64,000 nt of DNA from Rossellomorea marisflavi (GCF_001274775.1 NZ_LGUE01000001.1:714334-778333); one strand, 5' to 3'; counted from the stretch's first letter, positions 1 through 9,043 are shown. The notes: generated by a model not told the origin, from the sequence alone. Numbers and translations: made by a program.

Positions 1-387
1 AGGACGTTTGTGATGGTGGGAAGTCTTGAACAGCTTCATAGGAGCGGAAGGATGAGCGGCCTCAGTTTTTTTCTCGGAAGCATGCTTCACATCAAACCTC
101 TCCTCACCATACGTGACGGGAAGCTTTCCGTCGATCAACGGGTAAGGAATCACCGGAAGGGCCTTGCCCTTATGAAAGAACGGCTCTCTGCGTCCAATGT
201 CAGGGAGGCATTCATCCTCTATGGATTGAACAGGGAGGAAGCCAACAAGTGGATGGAGGAACTGAAAGGTGAATTTCCCAAGATTCACTTCTCTCCCTAT
301 CCCCTTGCTGCCGTGATCGGGATCCATGCGGGCTCGGATACACTTGGGATCAGCTGGTACGAGGAAAATGGGAGCGGAAAGGCTTAA
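1..387 (+). CDS. DegV family fatty-acid-binding protein (C-terminal part, start outside window)
   Basis: The reading frame is open from the first base, so this is the C-terminal part of a longer gene. The segment TFVMVGSLEQLHRSGRMSG followed by a long SMLHIKPLL helix is the conserved second half of DegV proteins, and the ending with GSDTLGISWY is the usual DegV C-terminus. Known DegV/FakB proteins bind a fatty acid between two lobes, and some feed it to the kinase FakA. No partner kinase is visible here. A second, complete DegV gene lies at 10.3 kb. The stop codon lies inside a perfect terminator hairpin, so transcription ends at this gene. Confidence 0.85.
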   Translation, partial: RTFVMVGSLEQLHRSGRMSGLSFFLGSMLHIKPLLTIRDGKLSVDQRVRNHRKGLALMKERLSASNVREAFILYGLNREEANKWMEELKGEFPKIHFSPYPLAAVIGIHAGSDTLGISWYEENGSGKA

Positions 388-404
388 GCCTTCCGCTCTT
401 TTTC
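372..404 (+). terminator. intrinsic terminator overlapping the degV stop codon
   Basis: GAGCGGAA (372-379) pairs with TTCCGCTC (391-398). Inside it GGC/GCC closes a TTAA loop, with one bulged A, and TTTTTC follows. The TAA stop at 385-387 is in the loop. Confidence 0.85.
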
Positions 405-445
405 TTCAAATGGGGAGGGGAAATTGGTACAATGGGGTGAAAGGT

Positions 446-1093
446 GTGAGGGTTTTGGATAAGCTAGATCTGATGGAAGAGATGCGCCGGACGTATGGTC
501 TCGACCCTGGTGGTCATGACTGGCATCATCTGGAGCGCGTGAGGAAGCTCGCTTTATACATAGCAGAAGAAGACCAAATCGGAGATCGAGACGTTTTAGA
601 GTGGGCAGCGATCCTCCACGACGTGGCCGACGAAAAGCTCAATTCGACACCCGCTGAAGGAACAAGGAAGCTTGAAGGGTGGCTCCGTCAATTGCCTGTT
701 ACAACAGAAACCTTGGAGACGATCCGGGAAGTGATACACGCTATGGGGTTCAAAGGTGGAAGCACCGATGACCCCGTATTACCTGAAGCAAAGGTGCTCA
801 GGGATGCAGACCGTCTCGATGCCATGGGTGCAATCGGCATTTCAAGGGTTTTCGCTTATGGCGGTTGGAAGGGCCAACCGATCCATCTTCCCGACCTTCC
901 CGTCAGGGAGCGAATGACGAACGATGAATACAGGAAGGGGCCTTCCACAAGCATCAATCATTTCCATGAGAAACTGTTCAAGTTGAAAGACCTCATGCTG
1001 ACACCGACGGGAAAACGCCTCGCAGAAGAGCGCCATGCAGTCATGGAAGACTTCATCAGGCAATTCACTATAGAATGGAATGGTCCACAATGA
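446..1093 (+). CDS. HD-domain phosphohydrolase, YpgQ-like
   Basis: The product of 215 residues has an HD metal-binding core: GHDWHHLERV near the N-terminus, ILHDVADEK, and DADRLDAMGAIG further on. These give the H...HD...D ligands of the family. B. subtilis YpgQ is a homologue and is described as a nucleotide pyrophosphatase-type HD protein; the substrate here is inferred only from similarity. The start is uncertain: GTG 446 has GGGGTG six bases upstream, while TTG 455 has AAAGGTGTGAGG before it. An upstream ATG at 326 would overlap degV and the terminator and is unlikely. The last codons overlap the start of yfmR (ATGA), which suggests coupled translation. Confidence 0.8.
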   Translation: MRVLDKLDLMEEMRRTYGLDPGGHDWHHLERVRKLALYIAEEDQIGDRDVLEWAAILHDVADEKLNSTPAEGTRKLEGWLRQLPVTTETLETIREVIHAMGFKGGSTDDPVLPEAKVLRDADRLDAMGAIGISRVFAYGGWKGQPIHLPDLPVRERMTNDEYRKGPSTSINHFHEKLFKLKDLMLTPTGKRLAEERHAVMEDFIRQFTIEWNGPQ

Positions 1094-2967
1094 GAATGAT
1101 TACAGGGGAACACCTGTCGAAAACATATGGGGAGAAGACGATCTTCAATGCGATTTCCTTCTCCATTGCAGAAAGGGAGCGTGTCGGCCTCATCGGCGTC
1201 AATGGAACGGGTAAGTCGAGTCTGTTGAAACTGATTGCCGGCATAGAAGAAGGTGATTCAGGCGAAATCATGAAGCCGAATGACTACAGGATTGCGTATC
1301 TTCCACAGGATCCATCCTTCGATCCTGATCTGTCGGTCTTGCAGCAGATCTTTAAAGGGGAGGCCGCTGTGATGAAGGCCATGAGGAGATACGAATCGGC
1401 CCTCATCCAAATGGAAAGCGGCTACGAAGATGAAGGGATCCAATCTGAATTCATGAACGCGCAGAAAGAGATGGATACTTTGAATGCGTGGGAAGCGAGT
1501 GCAGAGGCGAAAGCGATCCTGACCAAGCTTGGAATCACCGAATTCTCAAAGCGGATGGGGGAATTATCGGGAGGACAGAAGAAGCGTGTCGCACTTGCCG
1601 GCGTACTCATCGAGACACCGGATCTTCTCATTTTGGACGAGCCGACGAACCATCTCGACTACCAGTCCATCAAATGGCTGGAAGATTACCTGGGCAGATA
1701 CAATGGATCGGTCCTATTGGTCACCCATGACCGCTATTTCCTTGATGCGGTCACGAATCGCATCTTTGAACTGGATGGTGGGAAGCTGTTCCATTATAAA
1801 GGGAACTATGCCGACTTCATCGAAGCCAAGGCCGTCCGGGAAGAAAATGAACGTCAACAGTCGATCAAGCAGAACAACCTCTATCGCCGTGAGCTCGCCT
1901 GGATGAGGAGGGGTGCGAAGGCCCGTTCCACCAAGCAAAAAGCACGCATCCAGCGCTTTGACGAGCTGGAGGATGCGAAAGGATCAGGTGGGAGGAGTTC
2001 GGAGATGGAGGTTTCCATCGGCGGTGATCGACTCGGGAAGCAGGTATTCGAGTTGAAGGATGCCGTGAAGACTTTCAAAGGGAATGTCATCCTGGATGGA
2101 TACAACCGGCTCATCAAACCGAAGGACCGGATCGGGATTGTCGGGAAGAACGGCAGTGGCAAGTCCACGCTCTTGAATATCCTTGCCGGCCGCGAGGAAT
2201 TGACCTCCGGTGAACTCATTACGGGTCAGACCGTAAAGATTGCTTATTATACCCAAGAGCATGAAGAACTTGATGAAAACATGAGGATGATTGAATATCT
2301 CAGGGAAGCTGGGGAGTACGTGACCACCGATAAGGGTGAGCAGATTTCAGTCACATCCATGCTCGAGCGGTTCCTGTTCCCGATGAGCACACATGGGACC
2401 CTGATACGGAAGCTTTCTGGTGGAGAGAAGAGGAGATTGTTCCTTTTGAGGCTCCTCATGGGGAAACCCAATGTCCTGCTTCTGGATGAGCCGACGAATG
2501 ACCTTGATACGGAAACATTGACAGTCCTGGAGGATTATATCCATGAATTTACCGGCGTGGTCATCACCGTATCACATGATCGTTATTTCCTCGACAAGAC
2601 GGCAAGAGAGCTCTTGATCTTCAACGGGCAGGGAAGCATCGATTCCTATATAGGGGAATATACCGAATACCTTGAACGATCTCAGCAGGTAGCCGTCAAA
2701 TCCCCGGCCGCGAAGAAGGAACCGGCTCCCCAGGCAGTCCAGAAAGAGAAGAAACGCCTATCCTATATGGAAAAAAGGGAATGGGATGAGCTGGAAGACA
2801 AGATGGCAGACATCGAATCAAGAATCGAACAGGTCAATATGGAACTGCAGGGGATCGGCAGTGATTTCACAAAAGCCCAGCAGCTTATGGACGAGAGTGC
2901 CAAGCTCAACGAACAGCTTGAACACCTGATTGAACGGTGGAGCTATCTGTCTGAATTCGCCGAGTAG
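1090..2967 (+). CDS. yfmR: ABC-F ATPase YfmR
   Basis: The 625-residue protein has two ATP-binding cassettes and no membrane segments, the ABC-F layout. Walker A motifs are GVNGTGKSS (about residues 36-44) and GKNGSGKST in the second half. The signatures are LSGGQKKR and LSGGEKRR, each followed by LLLDEPTN-type Walker B, and a charged coiled-coil tail ends the protein. The N-terminus and length match B. subtilis YfmR (629 aa), a ribosome-binding factor that works alongside EF-P to relieve stalling at proline runs. Start ATG 1090 gives a 4-bp overlap with the HD gene and aligns with YfmR; ATG 1075 is possible. No strong Shine-Dalgarno is visible, consistent with translational coupling. Confidence 0.92.
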   Translation: MRMITGEHLSKTYGEKTIFNAISFSIAERERVGLIGVNGTGKSSLLKLIAGIEEGDSGEIMKPNDYRIAYLPQDPSFDPDLSVLQQIFKGEAAVMKAMRRYESALIQMESGYEDEGIQSEFMNAQKEMDTLNAWEASAEAKAILTKLGITEFSKRMGELSGGQKKRVALAGVLIETPDLLILDEPTNHLDYQSIKWLEDYLGRYNGSVLLVTHDRYFLDAVTNRIFELDGGKLFHYKGNYADFIEAKAVREENERQQSIKQNNLYRRELAWMRRGAKARSTKQKARIQRFDELEDAKGSGGRSSEMEVSIGGDRLGKQVFELKDAVKTFKGNVILDGYNRLIKPKDRIGIVGKNGSGKSTLLNILAGREELTSGELITGQTVKIAYYTQEHEELDENMRMIEYLREAGEYVTTDKGEQISVTSMLERFLFPMSTHGTLIRKLSGGEKRRLFLLRLLMGKPNVLLLDEPTNDLDTETLTVLEDYIHEFTGVVITVSHDRYFLDKTARELLIFNGQGSIDSYIGEYTEYLERSQQVAVKSPAAKKEPAPQAVQKEKKRLSYMEKREWDELEDKMADIESRIEQVNMELQGIGSDFTKAQQLMDESAKLNEQLEHLIERWSYLSEFAE

Positions 2968-3038
2968 GGCCGATCATTTAGACGAAAGCACACGTTATGA
3001 TAAAATGAGTAAAAGATCTTGAGAAAGGGGAGCGTGCA

Positions 3039-4157
3039 ATGAGGATACTCTCGATCGAACCGACTCCGAGTCCGAATACAATGAAGGTTCTTCTCGACGA
3101 AGAATTGAAGGCCGGCCGGAGTAATAATTATAAGAAAGATCAAGCAGACGGGGCACCTGCCATCATTAAAAGCATCCTTTCCATAGAAGGGATCAAAGGG
3201 GTCTATCATGTCGCGGATTTCCTTGCAGTCGAGCGTAATGCCAAGTTCGACTGGCAGGCCCTCCTGTCAGAAGTAAGACAGGCTTTTGGTGAAGAGGGAT
3301 CCCAATCGGAAACGGGACAGATGGAAGAACATTTCGGAGAGGTAAATGTGTCCGTACAGATGTTCAAAGGAATCCCGATGCAGGTAAAACTGACCGACGG
3401 GGAAGTTGAAAAACGATTCTCTCTTCCTTCAGCTTATATTGAAGCCATCGGTGAGGCTCAAAAAGAAGGGGACAACGTCGTCCTGCTCAGAAAATGGAAA
3501 GACTACGGTATCCGATACGGAGACTTGGAGGAGATTGGTGCCCAGGTAGTGGATGAACTTCAGGCAGCCTTCCCTGAAAGGCGCCTGAATGAACTGGTCG
3601 AGCAGGCTGGCGATACCACCATCCCCGAGCCGAGGAAAAGACGTAAGCTCACTCCTGCTGATCTTGAAGAAGCGGATTGGAAAATTCGCTATGAGCGTCT
3701 CGATGCCATGGAAGATCCTACACTTGACGACCTTCCCCTCTTGGAAAAGGCGCTGGATGATGAAAAAGTGTCTATCCGTAGGCTGGCGGTCGTTTATGCA
3801 GGAATGATCGAGAATGAGAAGGTCCTTCCCCTATTATATAAAGGGTTGGAGGATTCCTCTGTGTCCGTCAGGCGTACAGCAGGTGACTGTCTTTCGGATC
3901 TTGGATTCACACAGGCGATTCCGTTCATGATAGATGCCTTGAAAGACAAGAGCAAGCTGGTCCGCTGGCGCGCCGCCATGTATCTGTATGAGGTTGGTGA
4001 TGAGAGCGCACTCGAGGGATTGAAGGCTGCAGAGGATGATCCAGAGTTCGAGGTGCGACTACAGGTGAAGATGGCCATCGAAAGGATTGAAGGTGGAGAA
4101 GAAGCCAAAGGATCCGTTTGGAAGCAAATGACTGAAGCCCGTTCAAAAAAAGACTAG
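3039..4157 (+). CDS. cvfC: conserved virulence factor C family protein (YpgR/CvfC)
   Basis: The 372-residue protein has an N-terminal Nfu/NifU-N-like domain (MRILSIEPTPSPNTMKV..., to about residue 85), a middle section, and C-terminal HEAT-like repeats in which DDLPLLEKAL..., VLPLLYKGLED... and AIPFMIDALKD... repeat with about 30-residue spacing. This is the architecture of CvfC/YpgR. CvfC was named from Staphylococcus aureus virulence screens and its biochemical role is not settled. A Shine-Dalgarno (AAAGGGGAGCG) precedes the ATG. It is followed after 16 bases by the bacilliredoxin gene, so the two are probably cotranscribed; this pairing is also seen in other Bacillaceae. Confidence 0.88.
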   Translation: MRILSIEPTPSPNTMKVLLDEELKAGRSNNYKKDQADGAPAIIKSILSIEGIKGVYHVADFLAVERNAKFDWQALLSEVRQAFGEEGSQSETGQMEEHFGEVNVSVQMFKGIPMQVKLTDGEVEKRFSLPSAYIEAIGEAQKEGDNVVLLRKWKDYGIRYGDLEEIGAQVVDELQAAFPERRLNELVEQAGDTTIPEPRKRRKLTPADLEEADWKIRYERLDAMEDPTLDDLPLLEKALDDEKVSIRRLAVVYAGMIENEKVLPLLYKGLEDSSVSVRRTAGDCLSDLGFTQAIPFMIDALKDKSKLVRWRAAMYLYEVGDESALEGLKAAEDDPEFEVRLQVKMAIERIEGGEEAKGSVWKQMTEARSKKD

Positions 4158-4173
4158 AAAGGATGATGACAAT

Positions 4174-4605
4174 ATGTCAATGGCATATGAAGAATATATG
4201 AGACAGCTTGTACAGCCTATGAGACAAGAGCTGACTGGAGCAGGATTCAAAGAATTGAAGGATGAAGAGGAAGTAAAAACCTTTATGGAAGCAGCGGAAG
4301 GTACGACCCTTGTTGTCGTGAACTCGGTTTGCGGGTGTGCAGCAGGACTTGCCCGTCCGGCTGCGACGCAATCGGTATTGAATGACAAGGCCCCGGATCA
4401 TCTGGTCACGGTATTCGCAGGGCAGGACAAAGAAGCCACGATGAAGATGCGTGAGTACTTCAAGGGCTACGAGCCTTCCTCTCCTTCCATGGCACTCCTG
4501 AAAGGAAAGGAAGTCGTCCATTTCATTCCACGTGAAGAAATTGAAGACCATGATATCGGAAGCATCATCTCCAATTTGACAGGTGCGTTCGAGAAGCACT
4601 GCTAA
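4174..4605 (+). CDS. brxA: bacilliredoxin BrxA/BrxB family (YphP)
   Basis: The 143-residue protein has the YphP/YqiW fold with the CGC active site (NSVCGCAAGLARP, about residues 49-61) in place of thioredoxin CxxC. Bacilliredoxins remove bacillithiol from S-bacillithiolated proteins in the cytosol. The gene follows cvfC and ends in a clear terminator. The start MSMAYEEYM is the usual one for the family and is preceded by AAAGGATG. Whether it is orthologous to BrxA or BrxB cannot be fixed by eye; its position near cvfC favours YphP/BrxA. Confidence 0.9.
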   Translation: MSMAYEEYMRQLVQPMRQELTGAGFKELKDEEEVKTFMEAAEGTTLVVVNSVCGCAAGLARPAATQSVLNDKAPDHLVTVFAGQDKEATMKMREYFKGYEPSSPSMALLKGKEVVHFIPREEIEDHDIGSIISNLTGAFEKHC

Positions 4606-4610
4606 TAGGC

Positions 4611-4643
4611 AGCGGATGGCGTATGGCCATCCGTCCTTTTTTT
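4611..4643 (+). terminator. intrinsic terminator after brxA
   Basis: CGGATGGC (4613-4620), a GTAT loop and GCCATCCG (4626-4633) are followed by a run of T. Confidence 0.85.
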
Positions 4644-4679
4644 ATGTAGAGACTTTATCAGGAAAACAGGTGAATCCAA

Positions 4680-5459
4680 ATGGAAGAGATGTTTGTTACA
4701 ACTTCTGGCAGGGCCGATGAATCCGTCAAGTTGAGAGCTAAAACCCTTGCAGGGGATTTCCAGATCCCCTATATTGAACGGAAGAAAAGGTCCATCGCCA
4801 ATTATATGGGGCACCATCAGGCAGACTGCCTGGTCCTGGGGAAAGAGCGCGATGAATTGCATCGAAGGGGTGAGCAGCCTTTCTTCTTCCATCCGAACTC
4901 CGCTTCATTCCGGATCAAAAGAGTCCTGAGGGGAGAATCCGATCCGTTCATTGAAGCGGCCGGATTGAAAAAGGGAATGACCATGCTCGACTGCACATTG
5001 GGCCTTGCATCAGATAGTATCATCGCGAGTGCGGTGGTCGGCCGGACCGGATCTGTAACGGGAGTCGAAGCTAATCCGTATGTCGCCCATATCTTAAAAC
5101 GTGGACTGAAGGAGTGGGTATCCCCACTGCCTGAGCTCAATGATGCCATGAAGAGAGTCAAGGTGATCAGTGGTCTGTCACAGTCCCTCTTGAAGCAACT
5201 GCCGGATGACTCCTTCGACGTTGTCTACTTCGATCCCATGTTTGAAGAAGGCTTGACCGATTCACATGGCATCAACCCGATCCGGAGCTGGGCCCACTAT
5301 GAACGGCTCACCGGTGAAACGATAGAAGAAGCAAAACGGGTGGCAAAAGAGAGGGTCCTCCTGAAGGAACATTTCCGTTCTACTTTGTTCGTGGAACATG
5401 ACTTCAAGGTCCTGATCAGACCTTCCTCGAAATTCCACTATGGCACCATCGATCTTTGA
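4680..5459 (+). CDS. class I SAM-dependent methyltransferase, RsmJ-like
   Basis: The 259-residue protein contains a Rossmann SAM-binding motif (MTMLDCTLGLASDSI, about residues 101-115), an acidic motif I-loop GVEANPY and a catalytic-type DVVYFDPMF, as in the RsmJ/YhiQ group of putative rRNA methyltransferases. The N-terminal part, with GHHQADCLVLGKE, is also typical. The substrate is unknown; assignment to 16S rRNA is by family resemblance. Start ATG 4680 has AGGTG eight bases upstream; ATG 4689 is an alternative. A strong bidirectional terminator follows. Confidence 0.75.
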   Translation: MEEMFVTTSGRADESVKLRAKTLAGDFQIPYIERKKRSIANYMGHHQADCLVLGKERDELHRRGEQPFFFHPNSASFRIKRVLRGESDPFIEAAGLKKGMTMLDCTLGLASDSIIASAVVGRTGSVTGVEANPYVAHILKRGLKEWVSPLPELNDAMKRVKVISGLSQSLLKQLPDDSFDVVYFDPMFEEGLTDSHGINPIRSWAHYERLTGETIEEAKRVAKERVLLKEHFRSTLFVEHDFKVLIRPSSKFHYGTIDL

Positions 5460-5471
5460 TGGGCGTGAAAA

Positions 5472-5510
5472 TAAAGGGACCTGGAAGCATTCGCTTCCAG
5501 GTCCCTTTAT
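5472..5510. terminator. bidirectional terminator
   Basis: AAAGGGACCTGGAAG (5473-5487) pairs perfectly with CTTCCAGGTCCCTTT (5494-5508) around a CATTCG loop. It ends the methyltransferase gene on + and the small membrane-peptide gene on -. Confidence 0.85.
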
Positions 5511-5513
5511 TAC

Positions 5514-5591
5514 TCAATCGGTAACAGCCAAAACACAAAAATACCCTAACAATAGCAAGAAACCAATGCTGATCATCAAGCCAGTATCCAT
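5514..5591 (-). CDS. 25-residue putative membrane peptide
   Basis: On the - strand an AAAGGAGAG Shine-Dalgarno is followed, about 6 bases later, by ATG and 25 codons reading MDTGLMISIGFLLLLGYFCV and a short LAVTD tail. The peptide is almost entirely one hydrophobic helix. The stop codon lies a few bases before a bidirectional terminator, so it has the full layout of a gene: Shine-Dalgarno, ORF and terminator. I do not recognise a named family. Single-helix peptides of this size in Bacillaceae are often regulators of membrane complexes, but no partner is visible here. Confidence 0.6.
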   Translation of the reverse strand: MDTGLMISIGFLLLLGYFCVLAVTD

Positions 5592-5813
5592 CTTTTTCTC
5601 TCCTTTACACATACTTCTAATCCTATACTACCACATCCATTGCATGTTATCCTCGGAAAATGAAAGCTTTTTCACCACTTTTTCAGAAAAGATAGTATAA
5701 TGATAGATAATCAAGCTTAGACCCATACATGCTATGGGCAGTTTATCCAATGAAACATCACACGACCATTCCAACGACGATATACGCTACCAAAAAAAGA
5801 AAGGACGTTCCCT

Positions 5814-6404
5814 ATGTCGATCTGGATCAAAAAATCGTTTTTCATCCTATTATCCATCCTGACATTCGGTCTGGTTTCTCCTACTCAGCCATTCCTGAAT
5901 GAGGACAATCATGCCCTTGCAAAGGGTAACGGGAAATCATCCACCTTCGAATCAAGTACGGAAGACCCGGTGGAAGAAGAGGGGATGCTTTCAAGGGAGG
6001 ACTTCCTGGATACCATCATGGCTCAGGCTGAACTTCATTCATATGAAAAATTCGGTACGAAAATCAAACCTGTGATCGAAGATGAATTCAGGTCGGTCGT
6101 ACTCCCAAATCTTGAAAAAGCCATTGAAAAGACCGCTACCGATTTCCCTGATGAAGACTTGAGCTCACTTGTCATTTCAGAAGTGCCGGAATACGCCAAA
6201 ACAGAGAAGATCTTTCACATTTATGACAGCCGTACAGGAAAGGACGTCATCCGGTTCCATGTAAGGAAAGATCACCCACCGAAAGATGGATATTACTTCA
6301 ACTTCCACTACCATACGGCACATGATCAATTCATGGCCCATCATGATCTTGGAAGCATTTACTGGAACAAGAATATGCCTCCTCAGTGGAGGAGCCTTTC
6401 TTGA
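5814..6404 (+). CDS. ypjP: YpjP-like secreted or anchored protein
   Basis: The 196-residue protein starts with a signal-like segment (KKSFFILLSILTFGLVSP), followed by an acidic linker and a globular domain ending in HFNFHYHTAHDQF-type sequence near residues 160-175. Length and neighbourhood (upstream of thyA-dfrA) match B. subtilis YpjP, whose function is unknown. AAAGGACG lies ten bases before the ATG. TATAAT at about 5696 could be its -10 element, but no convincing -35 is visible. It ends in its own terminator. Confidence 0.75.
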   Translation: MSIWIKKSFFILLSILTFGLVSPTQPFLNEDNHALAKGNGKSSTFESSTEDPVEEEGMLSREDFLDTIMAQAELHSYEKFGTKIKPVIEDEFRSVVLPNLEKAIEKTATDFPDEDLSSLVISEVPEYAKTEKIFHIYDSRTGKDVIRFHVRKDHPPKDGYYFNFHYHTAHDQFMAHHDLGSIYWNKNMPPQWRSLS

Positions 6405-6413
6405 TAGGAAGAT

Positions 6414-6442
6414 GCGCGATGCACAGTGGTCGCGCTTTTTTA
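6414..6442 (+). terminator. intrinsic terminator after ypjP
   Basis: GCGCGA (6414-6419) pairs with TCGCGC (6430-6435) and is followed by TTTTTTAT. Confidence 0.75.
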
Positions 6443-6636
6443 TATGGAGGATAAAATGAGTCCACCTATTGGAACCCAGGTACATTCTTGCATGAAGAAC
6501 CAAGGCTTCTACGATTGGAAGCAGGAGAAGTCTGAAGGCATTTAGTCGATGCTGAGTAAGTTACCATCATGTCCCACTCGCCCGATTTCCTTCTGAAGGA
6601 AGAGGGCTTACTATAACTATGTTGGAGGAGATTCGT

Positions 6637-7122
6637 ATGCAAATGCCGGTACATATTGTGGCAGCAGGAGGGTTTGTTACAAATGAGAACGATGAGGTTT
6701 TACTAGTCAAAACCCGACGGGACGGTCACTGGGTGTTTCCAGGAGGACAAATAGAGGTCGGGGAAAACCTGATCGATGGGGTGATCAGGGAGGTCAAAGA
6801 AGAAAGCGGAATGGATGTGACAGTTTCCCATCTGGTAGGGGTTTTTTCGAACACAGCCACGTATGAGGGACATAGCGGAGTTAAGATTGTACCGACAAAA
6901 GTGATGTTTGATTTTGTTTGTGAACCCGTTGGCGGTGAATTCACCACTTCGGATGAAACATCAGATGTCCGCTGGGTCCATAAAGAAGACGTGCTGAACA
7001 TGATATCCGCCCCTGCCCTTCGTACACGCTATCAGGCTTATTTGAATTTTGAGGGAAGTGTCCATTATATGGACTACGTGACCAAGCCGGAGTTTGAAGT
7101 GAAATCAAAGAGAACCATATAA
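6637..7122 (+). CDS. Nudix hydrolase
   Basis: The 161-residue protein contains a complete Nudix box, GGQIEVGENLIDGVIREVKE plus ESG (about residues 36-58, GX5EX7REXXEEXG pattern), so it should hydrolyse a nucleoside-diphosphate-linked substrate. Specificity cannot be read from the sequence. Start ATG 6637 is chosen because GGAGGAG lies about 8 bases upstream; ATG 6619 would put the Shine-Dalgarno inside the gene. It stands alone between ypjP and thyA. Confidence 0.85.
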   Translation: MQMPVHIVAAGGFVTNENDEVLLVKTRRDGHWVFPGGQIEVGENLIDGVIREVKEESGMDVTVSHLVGVFSNTATYEGHSGVKIVPTKVMFDFVCEPVGGEFTTSDETSDVRWVHKEDVLNMISAPALRTRYQAYLNFEGSVHYMDYVTKPEFEVKSKRTI

Positions 7123-7456
7123 GTCGGGGGGCCTTCCAAGCGAACGTTCCTGACAAGAAGAAATAAACCTGCCGACAGGGATAAGGTCCTCTATACTCTG
7201 GTTGGCTTTTACATTGAAGATCCATACAATTGGAATCAAGCGGCCATTCTGGATTTTAAAATCCTGTATCCACCAACGCTGTATTCCAAAATCTCCGGAT
7301 CATTGTGAGGAAAGTAGCAATCATGTACACTATGGATATGGATACCGTTTACCGTCATCATATGATAATCGGGCTCTTTCTGGTAGAATGGTCTTTTGCA
7401 CCCTATGGACCGATAGAAGATGACGGCCAATCAATAAGATATGAAGGTGATGACAG
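7123..7456. other. intergenic stretch upstream of thyA
   Basis: No credible gene is seen here. A 64-codon - strand frame at 7236-7430 has no Shine-Dalgarno and no family features. The palindrome GGATTTTAAAATCC lies near 7249. TAGAAT near 7384 could be a -10 element for thyA, but no matching -35 is seen. Confidence 0.5.
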
Positions 7457-8251
7457 ATGAAACAATATTTAGATTTATGCAAACATGTACTTGATCATGG
7501 TACGGAAAAAGGGGACAGGACTGGGACGGGTACGATCAGTACTTTCGGATACCAGATGAGGTTCGATCTTCAGGAAGGTTTCCCCCTCGTTACAACGAAG
7601 AAACTTCATGTCAAATCCATCATCCATGAACTTCTCTGGTTTTTGAATGGGGATACGAATGTGAAATATCTGCAGGATAATGGGGTAAGGATCTGGAATG
7701 AGTGGGCCGATGAAAACGGCGAGTTGGGACCTGTTTATGGTCATCAGTGGAGATCATGGCCTGGAAAAGACGGAGAAACGATCGACCAGATCAAAAATCT
7801 CATCACCACCATCAAAAATAATCCAGACTCCAGGAGAATGATCGTCAGTGCTTGGAACGTTGCCGATGTAGATTCCATGGCCCTCCCGCCTTGTCATTGC
7901 TTGTTCCAATTCTACGTGTCGGAAGGCAAGCTGTCCTGTCAGCTCTACCAGCGTTCTGCCGATGTCTTCCTCGGTGTGCCGTTCAACATCGCTTCGTATG
8001 CTCTCCTTACCATGATGGTGGCACAAGTATGCGATCTGGAGCCGGGTGAATTCGTGCATACATTCGGCGATGTTCACATCTATCAGAACCATGTGGAACA
8101 GGTGAACCTGCAGCTGACAAGGGATCCCCGTCCACTTCCGAAACTCGGAATCAACCCAGATGTGAAGGATATATTCGGATTCAGCTTTGAAGACTTCACG
8201 TTGAGCGGCTATGATCCCCATCCCCATATCAAAGGAGTCGTGTCTGTATGA
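7457..8251 (+). CDS. thyA: thymidylate synthase
   Basis: The 264-residue ThyA-type synthase makes dTMP from dUMP using methylenetetrahydrofolate. Visible motifs are [12 protein letters not shown] near the N-terminus, the active-site [12 protein letters not shown] (catalytic Cys about residue 146), and the dUMP-binding [26 protein letters not shown] precedes the ATG. The stop overlaps the dfrA start (ATGA), so the dihydrofolate produced by this enzyme is reduced by its cotranslated neighbour. It corresponds to B. subtilis thyB by position next to dfrA. Confidence 0.96.
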   Translation: MKQYLDLCKHVLDHGTEKGDRTGTGTISTFGYQMRFDLQEGFPLVTTKKLHVKSIIHELLWFLNGDTNVKYLQDNGVRIWNEWADENGELGPVYGHQWRSWPGKDGETIDQIKNLITTIKNNPDSRRMIVSAWNVADVDSMALPPCHCLFQFYVSEGKLSCQLYQRSADVFLGVPFNIASYALLTMMVAQVCDLEPGEFVHTFGDVHIYQNHVEQVNLQLTRDPRPLPKLGINPDVKDIFGFSFEDFTLSGYDPHPHIKGVVSV

Positions 8252-8733
8252 TTTCATTTATCTGGGCAATGGATGAAAACGGGTTGATAGGCAAGGACAA
8301 TGCCCTGCCGTGGCGCCTACCGGAAGATCTGAAATTCTTCAAGCGCACGACGCTGGGTCATCCGGTTGTAATGGGGAGGAAAACATTCGAGTCTTTCGGC
8401 AAGCCGCTTCCGGAGAGGGAGAATGTGATTCTGACGAGGAATGCTTCTTTCTCACATGATGAATGCACGGTCTTCCATCACGTGGAAGAAGTCCTGGCAT
8501 TTGTTGAAAAACAGCAGGGAGAGACGTTCATTATCGGTGGAAGCAATGTGTACGAACAGTTCCTGCCCCATGCGGATAAACTTTATGTGACCACGATCCA
8601 CCATGCATTCGAAGGTGACACCCATATGGCGGAAGTCCCTTGGGATGACTTCACCCTTGTTTCGTCGGAAAAAGGGTTGAAAAACGAAAAAAATCCTTAT
8701 GATTATGAGTTCAAGACATTCTTGCGTAAATGA
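8248..8733 (+). CDS. dfrA: dihydrofolate reductase
   Basis: The 161-residue enzyme reduces dihydrofolate to tetrahydrofolate with NADPH and is the target of trimethoprim. The N-terminus [20 protein letters not shown] and [16 protein letters not shown] give the substrate pocket with its acidic residue. [12 protein letters not shown] and [13 protein letters not shown] are the NADPH-binding motifs. Its start overlaps the thyA stop by four bases. The stop codon is immediately followed by the left end of repeat copy 1. Confidence 0.96.
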   Translation: MISFIWAMDENGLIGKDNALPWRLPEDLKFFKRTTLGHPVVMGRKTFESFGKPLPERENVILTRNASFSHDECTVFHHVEEVLAFVEKQQGETFIIGGSNVYEQFLPHADKLYVTTIHHAFEGDTHMAEVPWDDFTLVSSEKGLKNEKNPYDYEFKTFLRK

Positions 8734-9043
8734 AAAAGAGGCTGAGACAACTATGTTTTAGTCATAGTAAAACCCGCATCATTTGCCTACGATAAAGCAA
8801 ATGATGCGGGTTTTGAATTTTTTGATGAACATTCAAATTTCATCGTTTCCAGCGGTTGATCGGAGTGCAAGAGGAAGACTCCAGCGGGAAGAGTGGCTCC
8901 CCGCAGGCTTGCCGAGGAGGCTCACGGGCTACCCGCGGAAAGCGTAGTCTTGCACGGAGATCATGAGCGGTAGTAAGATCCTATACTGATCGTGTTCGGC
9001 ATTAAAGGGGACTCTTTTAGTTTTGTCCCAGCCTCTTTTTTGC
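8733..9043 (+). repeat. structured intergenic repeat, copy 1 (MITE-like)
   Basis: This is the best-preserved of four copies. The ends are inverted: AAAAAGAGGCTGAGACAA at the left (about 8733-8750) against TTGTCCCAGCCTCTTTTT at the right (about 9024-9041). Inside, AACCCGCATCATTTGC pairs with GCAAATGATGCGGGTT (about 8770-8816), and a long stem joins GGAGTGCAAGA with TCTTGCAC. Copies 2-4 are at 32.45, 48.65 and 55.94 kb. There is no ORF, so it is non-autonomous if mobile. Its ends also look able to terminate dfrA and the convergent hlyIII gene. Confidence 0.85.

Noticed and set aside
7236..7430. 64-codon - strand gene upstream of thyA
   Set aside because: No Shine-Dalgarno, no hydrophobic or domain features, and the region looks non-coding.
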